Of a stretch of DNA of 44,147 bases, positions 34,501-43,608 are shown one piece after another. The notes below the pieces were generated by a model. The model saw only the letters and a list, made by a program, of their open reading frames with translations, ran no database searches and had not been told where the DNA came from. This DNA is from Pezizomycotina sp. ARF18 (taxonomy: Eukaryota; Ascomycota): the NCBI GenBank assembly GCA_002224055.1, contig AZLU01000295.1:1-44147 (forward strand), in the 5' to 3' direction. Every line of letters starts with the position of its first letter. Within the stretch, counting starts at the first letter, position 1. A program made the translations under genes and the position numbers.

Positions 34501-34850
34501 TTTGAGGGAAACAGGAGAAAAAAAATTCGAAACTGAAGAAACTATAGCTGTGAGATCCCCTTTACCTCACAGCTCGGTGCACAATGATGCTGTATATGTA
34601 AAGATCCTGGAGAGCAGAGAATATGACGATTCTAAGATCTTTCCCCAACAAAAAAAAAACTAAAAATATGTGTAGTAGTAATACCCGCTGCCCGAAGAAA
34701 ATGCTAAAAAAAAAAAAAAAAGAACTTACAGAGAAAATAAAGAAGAAAAAGATGTCACTCCCCCAGAATGGTATCTCTATAAAATTAGTGTTATAAAATT
34801 CCACGCCAATGCTTTCATCTACGGAGAACTTGAAATAAAATCAACCAGCT
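34039..34850. other. Intergenic region between convergent genes, A34 tract
   Basis: This is an AT-rich spacer between the deacetylase (+) and mitochondrial carrier (-) 3' ends. It holds T12-C-T14 (34052-34078), a run of 34 A (34465-34498) and further A runs near 34650-34720. No gene was recognised. Confidence 0.6.
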
Positions 34851-35858
34851 TCACGCCTCCAGCCTCAAATTCGTCGTAGCGCCAGTCGACCGTCTCGTCT
34901 GCCGCGGAACCGCCGGCGATGTCTGGTCCTCCTCGCCGCTCGTATCCCTCTTCTCGGGACAGAGGTACTCGAACACGGCCATGGATATCATCGAACTTGG
35001 AATCGAACAGATCAACCTCGGTCCTAGACCCTTGTATATTCCACGCCAGCCGAGGTTCCGCACGACGGCCCGTAGCCCGGCTTGTCGTCGCGGCCGCTGC
35101 GGGCGATTGTTGTTGATGTTGCCAGCTGCCATCTTGAGTAGAAAGAAACCCCACGTTAGCAATCGTGTTCCCCTATTCTTCCAAAAAAGAAGACAACCAA
35201 AAGGACGGTGGTGGAAATTCGGAAGAGATAAAAGATTTACCTAGTCTTGATCAAATCCAACGGGTGACAGCAAAGGATACTCATACTCGTCGCCGTCATC
35301 GCGCCGTAAAGACTCTGCACCGTATTACTACCGCTCCCCACCAGACTCTCATTCGAAGCGTACACCTTCTTCGTCTTCTCGTACGCCGTCCACCAGACCG
35401 CATTGTACGGCGTAAACACCAGCAGTCCCAATAAATAACCCGGTACAACCCTCTTATCCCCTCATTCGCTATAATCGACCTTATATTCGATACTAGTCCG
35501 TTTCGTCCGCCGCGCGAGCAATCTGTAGACGGTTCTTGACGACCTCCATGGGCGTCCATAGTACCGAACTCGCGATTTCGGCGATCGTGCCCGCAGCGAC
35601 GTATGTTGCTACGCCGTCGCCGAATTTCGGGAGGAAGTAGGACTTTGCTTGCCGGTATGTTGTCAGGTAGACTGCTACGGCTGGGGTGACCATCGTGCAG
35701 GAGGTACCCAGGCCGCGGTAGTAGGAGAGGAGGGGTTGCGAGAAGAGGGGCCGTTTGGTGGAGGAGGCGTGTTGGATTGCGATTGTGTCGAGGGGGTAGA
35801 CTACTATCCGGGAGGCGAGGGAGGAGGCGATGGAGGAGAGGAGGGTGTGGACGTCCAT
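34851..35858 (-). CDS. Mitochondrial carrier family protein
   Basis: This is a predicted six-helix solute carrier of the mitochondrial inner membrane. It starts at ATG 35858 (MDVHTLLSSIASSLASRIVV). The first repeat holds YPLDTIAIQHAS and YYRGLGTSCTMVTPAVAVYL. The second holds VATYVAAGTIAEIASSVLWT, TPMEVVKNRLQIA, IIANEGIRGLYRGYLLGLLV and FTPYNAVWWTAYEKTKK. The third holds YGAMTATSMSILCCHPLDLI with KTR, an intron at 35133-35240 (GTAAAT...CTCAAG, branch GCTAAC), then VVRNLGWRGIYKGLGPRLIC and SSMISMAVFEYLC. Signature PxD/ExxK/R is intact in repeats 2 (PMEVVK) and 3 (PLDLIK) but reads PLDTIA in repeat 1, without the basic residue. The substrate cannot be assigned. One-base frame changes lie near 35500, 35450 and 35100. 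The tail beyond the last helix is short. Confidence 0.88.
35133..35240 (-). other. Intron of mitochondrial carrier gene
   Basis: This 108-nt intron has donor GTAAAT directly after the PLDLIKTR codons, branch GCTAAC (complement of 35155-35160) and acceptor CTACTCAAG. Splicing gives KTRWQ, common after the third carrier signature. Confidence 0.8.
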
Positions 35859-36334
35859 TTTTTTGAATGTAGATGTTGATGGAGGATGTTTTGATGGTGA
35901 TGGGTTTGGAGATTACATGGAGATGTTTGGTGATTTTTTCGTCAGTTTGTTGAATTGGCGATGATTGTGGTTTGGAGTGTGGTTTGATGAAAGAATAGAA
36001 ATTGGTGGGATGTTTTTTTTTTTTTTTGGGTTGCAAATTTTTTTTTATGTATGAGGTGTGTTGCTTCTGCTTCCTTTGTGGTGAGCTGTTTCGGCACTCG
36101 GTCACGCGGATTGGAGGCGACCGGTTCAAAAAATAAATCCACAATGCTTCTTCGATTACGTAAATCCACGTGACCCTTTTTCTCAACAACTTTCAACGGC
36201 CTGTTTACTTACGCACGGTCATGAGAAATTTCCATACATAACGACGTTCAGTTGTTTCGATCATTCAAACTACTAATGTAGAAAAATGGTATAGTTACTT
36301 CTCTAACATTATAACCTCCTCGGCCTTCAAAGCC
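35859..36334. other. Intergenic region, carrier promoter side
   Basis: AT-rich, with a T-run at 36013-36027. It holds the carrier's upstream region (minus strand) and the 3' end of the next minus-strand gene. The long minus frame running 35859-36189 is Lys/His-rich low-quality translation with no domain. Confidence 0.5.
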
Positions 36335-37863
36335 TTAACCACCCTCCCGAAGGTCTCTCTCTATCCCAGCTATTGAGTGTCCGGCAACGACCAGCGCAGC
36401 CCAGCTACCTCCTTCACCCTTCTTCGTAACCCATCCTACAATCGTAACCTTCCCGCTCCATACATCCTCCGTAATGATATCCACAAATGCATCTCTCTCC
36501 ATCCGTCCGATCTTCACGCGCGAGTAGTACGCCGCCCTCCTGAAGTCCCTCTCTTCATACAAATAACCGCGAAGAAGCGTCAGCAGCGTCCGGTCACTGA
36601 CGCACACGCTCAAGGCCGTTATTAGTATCTCGCCGATGTTGCGATGGTCTGTGGTTATGTTGATGGAAGCTGGACCGGTATAGTTCTTTAATTTTAGAAA
36701 GGATGAGACGGTTTGTAGACTTGGTTTTAGCCTTTTAGATTCGTAGTTTTGGGAGGAGTAGTCAATGGATGCGGTGTATGCTGGTATGTTTTCTACGGCG
36801 GGATAATGGGTGTTGTGGGAGAGAAGATACCCAAGAATGTATACGATCCGTCTTCGTAGACGAAGACGGAAGCGGTTTCGGTTGGCATCTCGGGATTTGG
36901 TGGTATCGCCTCCGTTATGATAATCGTAGGGTATTCATATGCGAATTTATAGTATTGGTCATTCCCAGTGCTCTCGGTATGGCCTCCTTCAGCGACGTAA
37001 TGACTTCCTCTCGATCTCCTTCGTTTCTGACGGTGAAGGTCGGACCACCTTGTTGGAAGTTAACTACAAACGGCACTTCGCAGCAACTAATAATATCGAT
37101 TGCCTTGTTTGTCCGCGCATCCACACTTTCTTCATCTACTGGACTATCGTCGAAGTCTATAAGTCTACTCTTCGGCGTTTTTAGACCTATGCTGCTAAGC
37201 ACCGCCTCGATTGTAACTCGTACAGCAACTCCTGCTTTACGAAATGTCGAAACTGCGGAGCGTCTAGTCCATCCATAGCGTAGTCTACCGTATGATCTCC
37301 TGCGATGGTACACTTTCTTCTTCCGAATTTTCGCAGGGGCATATGGTGGAAGTATCTGTGCAGGAGCCCACGAGGGGAACATCCTGGAAGCCAGAGCAGA
37401 TCGAAACATCATCTGGCCGTATTCTAAAATCAAGAATTTCCAGCGACCGCTGAAAATCCACCTTGAAGTTATCTAGTACGTGCGAAGCATCGAAGACGAA
37501 TAGCGGCATCCGGCCTGTTATTACCGCACGGGATTGCGGCTGCAGACCTAGGATATCCATCGCTCCTTTACTATCTTTTTCTTGACTTAGAGAGGAGATG
37601 TTGTACTGATATTTCGTGCGAGGTCTATATGAGGGCTCAGACGGCTGAAGTTTGAGAATGTGAGGACGCGGACGAGGTTTCGAGCTGGCGAGGAGTGAGG
37701 GTAGTCGCCGGGGAGGGGGCTGCCGCGCTTGATGTTCGCTGGTAAAGTTCGTGGAGGGTGTAGTCGAGTTCTATCTGGGCTCTTTGTGATACGGCGGGGT
37801 GGAGGTGGTGGAAGAAGAGGAAGAGGCGGTGGGGGAGGATGGGTTTGGGCGTGTGTTCGTCAT
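36335..37863 (-). CDS. Unrecognised conserved-looking protein
   Basis: I do not recognise the family. A minus-strand coding region of about 500 codons can be followed from ATG 37863 (MTNTRPNPSSPTASSSSSTT, Ser/Pro-rich) through AQIELDYTLHELYQRTSS and KYQYNISSLSQEKDSKGAMD. It continues with GRMPLFVFDASHVLDNFKVD, a Cys-bearing acidic loop (GSCTDTSTICPCENSEEE), HTVDYAMDGLDAPQFRHFVK and SRLIDFDDSPVDEESVDART. Then come VPFVVNFQQGGPTFTVRNEG, KFAYEYPTIIITEAIPPNPE, ETASVFVYEDGSYTFLGIFS and SINITTDHRNIGEILITALS. It ends LLRGYLYEERDFRRAAYYSR, KVTIVGWVTKKGEGGSWAAL and the stop at 36335. The alternating strands and charged loops suggest a soluble alpha/beta protein. There is no signal peptide or TM. Frame changes lie at about 37790, 37630, 37290, 37190, 36950 and 36800. 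Confidence 0.6.
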
Positions 37864-38294
37864 TGCCTCCCCGCGAGGTGATAGATCTGGAGGAGGAAGA
37901 AGAAAAAGGACAATGAGTTGGAGTTTTTTTTTTTTTTTTGGGGGTATTCGTACGGCATTTTCTTCAGGCAAAGGATGATATGAAGACTTTATGATACTTG
38001 CAGAATCATAAGGAGTTTTGCATACATTCTGATTTGATAACGTCTACCAAGGCTTGCTGAATTCGGTTATGACATCACGTTAAACGCTGTGGAAGGGACA
38101 TTCCAATGCTTTCAGCGATATCGATGAAGAGCTGACATTTCAAGCATCGAGCTCAGAGTCTTAGAGAGCAAGCGGTACTATGTCTCTAATGAATAATCAT
38201 CAGAACCGGAAACAGCCAGGCCACGCAACGGAAACAACATTATCATGTCTAACGAAAACACCGTATGACTTTTGGCGAGCTAAGGGAGGAGATG

Positions 38295-38325
<31 letters not shown>

Positions 38326-38620
38326 ATCAGAAACGGCGGGATTGATTGAAGAGAAAAAATAGCTAACTACTAATTACAAAAGGATAGAAAGAAAAGATAT
38401 CAAATATACCACGCTTATACACTGGAGAAAGAAGAAAAAAACAAATGAACAAGAAGAATCACAGCGTTTGAAACTTTGACAGTACACCGCACCCTTTTCC
38501 CCACCACATTCCCCCCCCTCTCCCAACGTGCACCGCTCACGCCCCGAAGCAGATATCCACCAAGGACAAGTAGTCCATACACCGTGCCCGACCAACTCCT
38601 TCCTACAAAACCCGGTGTGA
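37864..38620. other. Intergenic region with T29 run
   Basis: No gene was recognised. A run of 29 T lies at 38295-38323 and an A/T-rich spacer follows. The region immediately right of 38400 is the 3' flank of the small secreted protein gene on the minus strand. Confidence 0.55.
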
Positions 38621-38996
38621 TCACACCGTATCGACAACAGCCTGAAGCGTGTTCGAAATAAGGTTGCCGCCGCCTGCGATTGGCCGGCGGTCCTGTTGTT
38701 GAACCATTGTTCAACCCCAATACGCCCTTGGCTGTGTCCACTACTCCCTGACGCGTCGCTTACGATTCCGCTGCCGACGATTGGGTCGGGCCCCGTTGCG
38801 GGTGAGCCGTCGATGTTGAAGTCCGTGGAAGGGGCGCGTCGGCCGGGTTGATGAAGCCAGGAGGCAGGATGGCGCCGACGATCTTCGGGATGGTGCCCTT
38901 GAGACTGCCACGGGCCCGAGGGGACGGAACAGGGGCGGCGAAGGCTTGCAGGGCGCCGGTGGCGAGGAGGAGCGCGGAGAAGATTGTGAACTTCAT
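38621..38996 (-). CDS. Small secreted protein, no known domain
   Basis: It starts at ATG 38996 with a clear signal peptide, MKFTIFSALLLATGALQAFA, followed by APVPSPRARGSLKGTIPK. The mature part is Gly/Pro/Ala-rich without cysteines: IVGAILPPGFINPADAPLP, TDFNIDGSPATGPDPIVGSG, QGVVDTAKGVLGLNNGSTTG, then IAGGGNLISNTLQAVVDTV and the stop at 38621-38623. These pieces fall in three successive frames; single-base changes near 38823, 38751 and 38688 join them. The whole would be about 120 residues. I cannot place it in a family. It could be a secreted effector or wall-associated protein (inference from size and signal only). Its 5' side (39000-39060) is T/C-rich, with TATATTTATA at about 39040. Confidence 0.7.
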
Positions 38997-41544
38997 TTGT
39001 TTTCTTTTTTTGTTGATGTTTTTCTTTCTTGCTTTGGTATATTTATAGGAAGATTCCACGCCGTCTGATGCGAAACGATTTCGATAAACGATTTGAATTG
39101 AAAGAAGTGAAGAATAATATTTGTATGTACCCAGCAAAGTTCGAGTCTCCAGGACTCTGAACTGTTTAGAAACAAACAAAGGAATCGAAACAGAACAAAG
39201 GGAACTTAAGAAGAAGAAAAAGAAAAACAAGGTGGGGAACCAGCCGGAACGTACTAGAATTAAAAAAACTTCAGATGAAGATCGTGAACAGATCTCGCAA
39301 TAACAATTATAAAAATACTAATAAAATACATTAATATAGGGTAACGCCGACTTTTATATAAACCCTCAGACTGCATTTTTAAAACTAAGGGAAAATCCCT
39401 TCTAGACCCACCCTCCTTTAGACTTACATCCTTTCTTCAAGTTCTCAATTTTTCCTTTCCTTTCCATTATATTAAAAAGTGTCTTGAGTGTCGCAATTCA
39501 CATGCCCTGTTGTTTCTAGACGATCTATTTCTTATTTCAGTCTTGATCCACCCTAAATTTCCGCTGTCCATGTTATCGCGACTCATAACGCCTCTTGTGT
39601 TATGGTTTACATAGCCGCACCGGCAAAACAATCTCAGCAATTGCACAGAAAAGACAACCAGAAGAATTTTGAACTAAATTTATCCATATCAAGCCATTTT
39701 AACCTTCTTCTATGTACCGGTTTACTTAAAAGGTAGCTCCACTTTTCTGAAGCTCTCCTGGTTGATGCAAGACACGTTTTGCGGGGATGCAGAGGTTAGC
39801 CTAGGATACCGCAGGCTTACTGTGCCTGTCCCTGGATAATGGGAACCGGCGCTTCGCGGGTTTCCTTTGCTTTTCTCCTCTTAGGACTTACGCTTCCTTA
39901 ATATCCCTGGAAAAAAATGTCTTTCGGTAATAAGTAGAACAATCATAAATATATCCACTTCAATTGCGAACGGAAAGTCCCATACGCGTGTTGCTCAAAA
40001 AGAAAAGGAATTCGGAGGAAACAACTGCTTTCAAGCATATTCTGCGGTTTGATCATTCGTTTCTGAAACCTCTTGGTTTTGTTAAGGGGGTTGAGAAGTA
40101 ACGTTAACGTTAGCCCTGCACGGTGAACCGTTTCAATTGATTGTTCCTCCGCGGACCACTCGTAGACTTGCCCCGCTTTTTTTAGCGGCAGTTCACAGTT
40201 AAAAGTTACATTAGATCTAAATTTCCTACTTTGTAGCCTTCAGGTTGATTAAAATTATAAAGAATTGCATTATGACACTGAACGGGAATAGATCCTCTAA
40301 CGAAAGCGAATACGAGCGAAAAAAAAAAAAAAATCCAACAATAGATTTGTCAAGATTGATAGATATATCGAAATGTAGAAAGATGGATGAATTGAAGCTT
40401 CCTGACTATGTAGAGAACGAGTTGGAAAGTTGGGGAACGGGTGTTATTTTCCACCGGACAACTTCTCTCGGGTGAGCTGCAACGAGAGGTTGGTGTTGGT
40501 TGGAGATTAGCCTTTCCGTGGGGGTCAGATTCAGGTACGCGATCTTCAACAGCGCTACTTGAGTCTCAGCAAGATTAGTACATACTACAGCTTGTTGCCA
40601 GTGGTTCCACATTACATCGAGGAAAGTCTCGGTAAGGCAACTATTATTATGTAACGAGGTGAAGCAATGATCTTTAAACTCTAGATGACTTCCTATTCAT
40701 CCTTCTGGAAGAGTTCTGCCTCCGATCCCAGTACCTTTTGAAGTAAGAAGCACCTTTCAAGTTGCTTCTAGATGACCTTAAAGAGGGAAGAGAAAAAAAG
40801 AGAAGGGGCGCTGCTTCACAGCGTGCTTAAACCGATGAAACGCTGACTGCGTGCGGAGTGGTTTCGTTAAAATCGCCGCGAATGACCGAACATCACAAAA
40901 CCCATTTCATGGATCAAGACTTCAGAATGAGAATTCTGAAATTACCCGTAATACAATACCGAGTGCCAGTTCGATAAAATTTGATAGGCAATTCTCCGCA
41001 ATGCCGAGTGTAAATCGTAACTCTATTCCGGCGAATACGAGTTGGAAAAGCTCGCTCGAGAAAAAAAAAGATAATGCCAGTGGCGTTCGTGTTACTACGG
41101 ATGAATTGTGTTTATAGTTTCCTAGATGTTTCTCCGTCTCGTTTCCTAAATCTTTAGCTCGAAACCTGCCTGGAAATATGCAGCTATTGTGCTGGTTGGT
41201 GTTTTTCTTATCAAAGTTTACGCTAAAAACACTGTGAATACGAACATGGACGTCGATCCATGGCAGTCGGACTCAAAAAGTCGTATAGTAAACATACTGA
41301 CCCTGAACGTACCCAAGCATGTGTTAACATCCTAGACGAAATGTTTAAAAGAAATGGATACCTCTCCCAAAACCAAACTCCCGGAATTTTTGAAGTTCCT
41401 TCTAATACTCAGCATTCGAATACGCTTCCAGTCCCGCTGCAGCTCGCTAGCAATGTAAACATTCTGCGACATGATTCACATCGACGGCGACGCAGCTTGC
41501 AACCTGGCCTGGGTGTTCAACACCGAGGTCCCGAGTTTTACGAT
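38997..41544. other. Gene-poor interval before receptor D
   Basis: No recognised family. At 40330-40650 both strands give protein-like frames (minus MWNHWQQAVVCTNLAETQVA; plus MDELKLPDYVENELESW and QRYLSLSKISTYYSLLPVVP), but neither has supporting structure. At 41160-41545 there is a hydrophobic + segment (WKYAAIVLVGVFLIKVYAK) and DMIHIDGDAACNLAWVFNTE in different frames. These could be remains of another gene or upstream exons of receptor D. Confidence 0.4.
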
Positions 41545-42952
41545 ATGAGCCTGACTGAGTACTCCGCCACTGAACGATTCTCAACAGCTTGCGGCTACGG
41601 ACTACAAGAAACTCTACCAGAAAACATTCGGGAACCTTTCGGTGGCGGAAGTTCACGAGGGCCTCCTTGCATTGGACCACGGGCTAAATTTACAGTCTGC
41701 GATGCAGCCGCGTTCCTGACGGCGCTGATGGTCGTTGTTGTCAGTTTGAGGATTTACTCGAGGCTGAAGATACTGACGGGCAGACTGCGGCTTGATGACT
41801 GGTTGATATTGGTAGCAGCGGTGCGTATTCCGTTCTTTTCGATTCGAAAACTGCTCTTCACGAAGTTTATGCGATTGAGGCTATGTTTTATTCTTTACTA
41901 ACGCCTATGGTCATTTGCCTGATGTCGTCAATAGATATTAGGTGTAGGGTTAGCAGTCATACAACACCTCTGTATGTAGATATCTTTCTAGCAAAGAAAA
42001 TTCCGAAGTTACTTGATGTGCCATGAATCTTTCTCGGACGTAGTAAAACTAAACAACTCATCTTCTTACGTTTACGTACAGTCAAGGTACACGGCGGCAT
42101 CGAAAGCACTTCTACGACGTCACCGAGCGCGAAGTAGTCGCCCACCTCAAGATATCAAAGGCCCTCAACCTCACTTCTCTCTTGCTCCCTGTTCATAAAG
42201 CTTTCCTTCTTACTCTTCTACGCCTCCTGTCTCCGAGCAAGAGCTTCAAGAAAGCATGCTGGTGCATCGGCTTCTTTATTATGGGTGGAGGCGTCGGGCT
42301 GTTCTTCGGGCTGTTGTTCGAATGCGTCCCGATAGACAGCTGGAACCACCCGCCGACGCGTACCTGATCTGCCACACGTCTACATCATCGTGCTCTCACA
42401 GGCGTCGTACAGTGTTGTCACGGACTGATGCTGCTGTGTCTGCCATTGAGCGTCGTGTTCAATTTGAAGATTGCCAGGGCGAGAGATAAGGTCGGCATGG
42501 TAGCCTGTTCATTGTGGGCGGCTTGTAAGTCTCCCCTCTTATAACTTTTTTTCTTTCTATTAATGCTAATATCATTCTTTGTCCACGAATAGAGTGTGCA
42601 TCACGCCATAATAAGAGCAACCCTAACAAAAACCTACCAGCTCAGCGCAGATTGGACTCGTCCGGCGCCGATGTACAGCTTCTGGTTCGTTGCAGAAACC
42701 GAACTCGCCCTCATCGCCTCCTCGTTGCCCGCCCTGAGGGCTCTCATTCTCAACGTCCGGGATCACGTGTCAGAAAGCGCACAGTTCGGGTCGTTCCGCC
42801 TCGGTCTCCAGGAGGTGGCAGACCGGAGGGATCCCTACGATACCACCTCCGAAGCTAAAATCGAGGGTTCGTCAATCTCCGGCAGAACGCGAAGGCAAGA
42901 CGTAGAAGCCGCTGGCGGTGCTACTACGTCAGGCCTCAACTGGTCGCAATGA
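41545..42952 (+). CDS. PTH11-like rhodopsin-domain receptor (receptor D)
   Basis: This is a predicted seven-helix plasma-membrane receptor. The likely start is ATG 41545 (MSLTEYSATERF); the frame is open back to 41260. TM1 is FLTALMVVVVSLRIYSRLKI, then the signature GRLRLDDWLILVAA. An intron at 41821-41934 (branch ACTAAC at 41897) splices to ILGVGLAVIQHL. An intron at 41972-42081 leads to KVHGGIG-(K)HFYDVTEREVVAHLKI, the GxGRH region. TM3 and following are LNLTSLLLPVHKAFLLTLLR, ACWCIGFFIMGGGVGLFFGL, FECVPIDSW, VYIIVLSQASYSVVTD, LMLLCLPLSVVFNLKIAR and DKVGMVACSLWAA. An intron at 42525-42592 leads to ATLTKTYQLSADW, PMYSFWFVAETELALIASSL and PALRALI, the family's last helix. The tail is Arg/Ser-rich to 42952. 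Frame changes lie at about 42100, 42370 and 42425. The W-x-x-P-x-YSxWFVAE ending places it in a different subgroup from receptor B. Confidence 0.87.
41821..41934 (+). other. Intron 1 of receptor D
   Basis: This 114-nt intron has donor GTGCGT, branch ACTAAC (41897-41902) and acceptor GTCAATAG. Splicing gives LILVAA|ILGVGLAVIQHL in frame, an uninterrupted TM2. Confidence 0.8.
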
Positions 42953-43608
42953 ATACCACTAGCAAGAATAGTAAGATGGGGTCAGGGTGGGTCCGGACGG
43001 CAGCGAATGAACGTTGCTGAGAACGAGACGCGGGTGCTTATGATGATGGGGAGTCCGAGGCCATTAGGCTGACGATAACAAGGTCGCCACCACCACGACT
43101 ACGATCGAAGTAGGATCACCAGGCGCCGACGGGCCCAAAAGATGGCGTGACCGTAACGCACGACGTCGGAACAACGGTACGCGTCATCCGATGCTTTCCT
43201 AAGGATACCGTGGCTCAAGGGTACCTCCAGCGACGCAGTTGAGTCCGGACACCCACGCCTCCGGTAACGGTCTCGCGGCATATTTGAAACAGTTCTTAGG
43301 ACATCGTCAGCCGTTCTGGCGACAGCCGGGTGCTACGAGTCTGATGGGGTCTTGAGAAGTCTAGTCGCGGTCGCAGAGGCTCCGCGATACACATGAGCCG
43401 GGGAGTGGCTGAAAAATAGTAGTACGCTTCATCGCTACTAGTAATCTACCTGATTTCGGTCTATTTGGCCGGACCCAATTGTTAGGAGCGATTCATCTGT
43501 ACTGCGATGACCTAAAACCGTTATTGTCTTTTATTTTGGATTTCGGCGTTTTTCCATGAGTGTAGTATATCGCGGAGCGAGACGAAAACGTATGGGACAA
43601 TTAATTAA
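42953..43608. other. Intergenic region up to the transposon edge
   Basis: GC-moderate DNA with no recognised domain. The first 100 bases can extend the receptor D tail in another frame (MNVAENETRVLMMM). From 43560 the composition drops sharply toward A+T. Confidence 0.5.

Noticed and set aside
35296-36189. A 297-codon minus-strand open frame
   Set aside because: Only a short internal part agrees with the carrier (IIANEGIRGLYR); the rest is out-of-frame translation of carrier and intergenic DNA.
4410-42952. Programmed ribosomal frameshifting as the explanation for the frame changes
   Set aside because: The changes occur at unrelated sequences and in both directions, without a shared slippery heptamer or stop context; sequencing indels are simpler.
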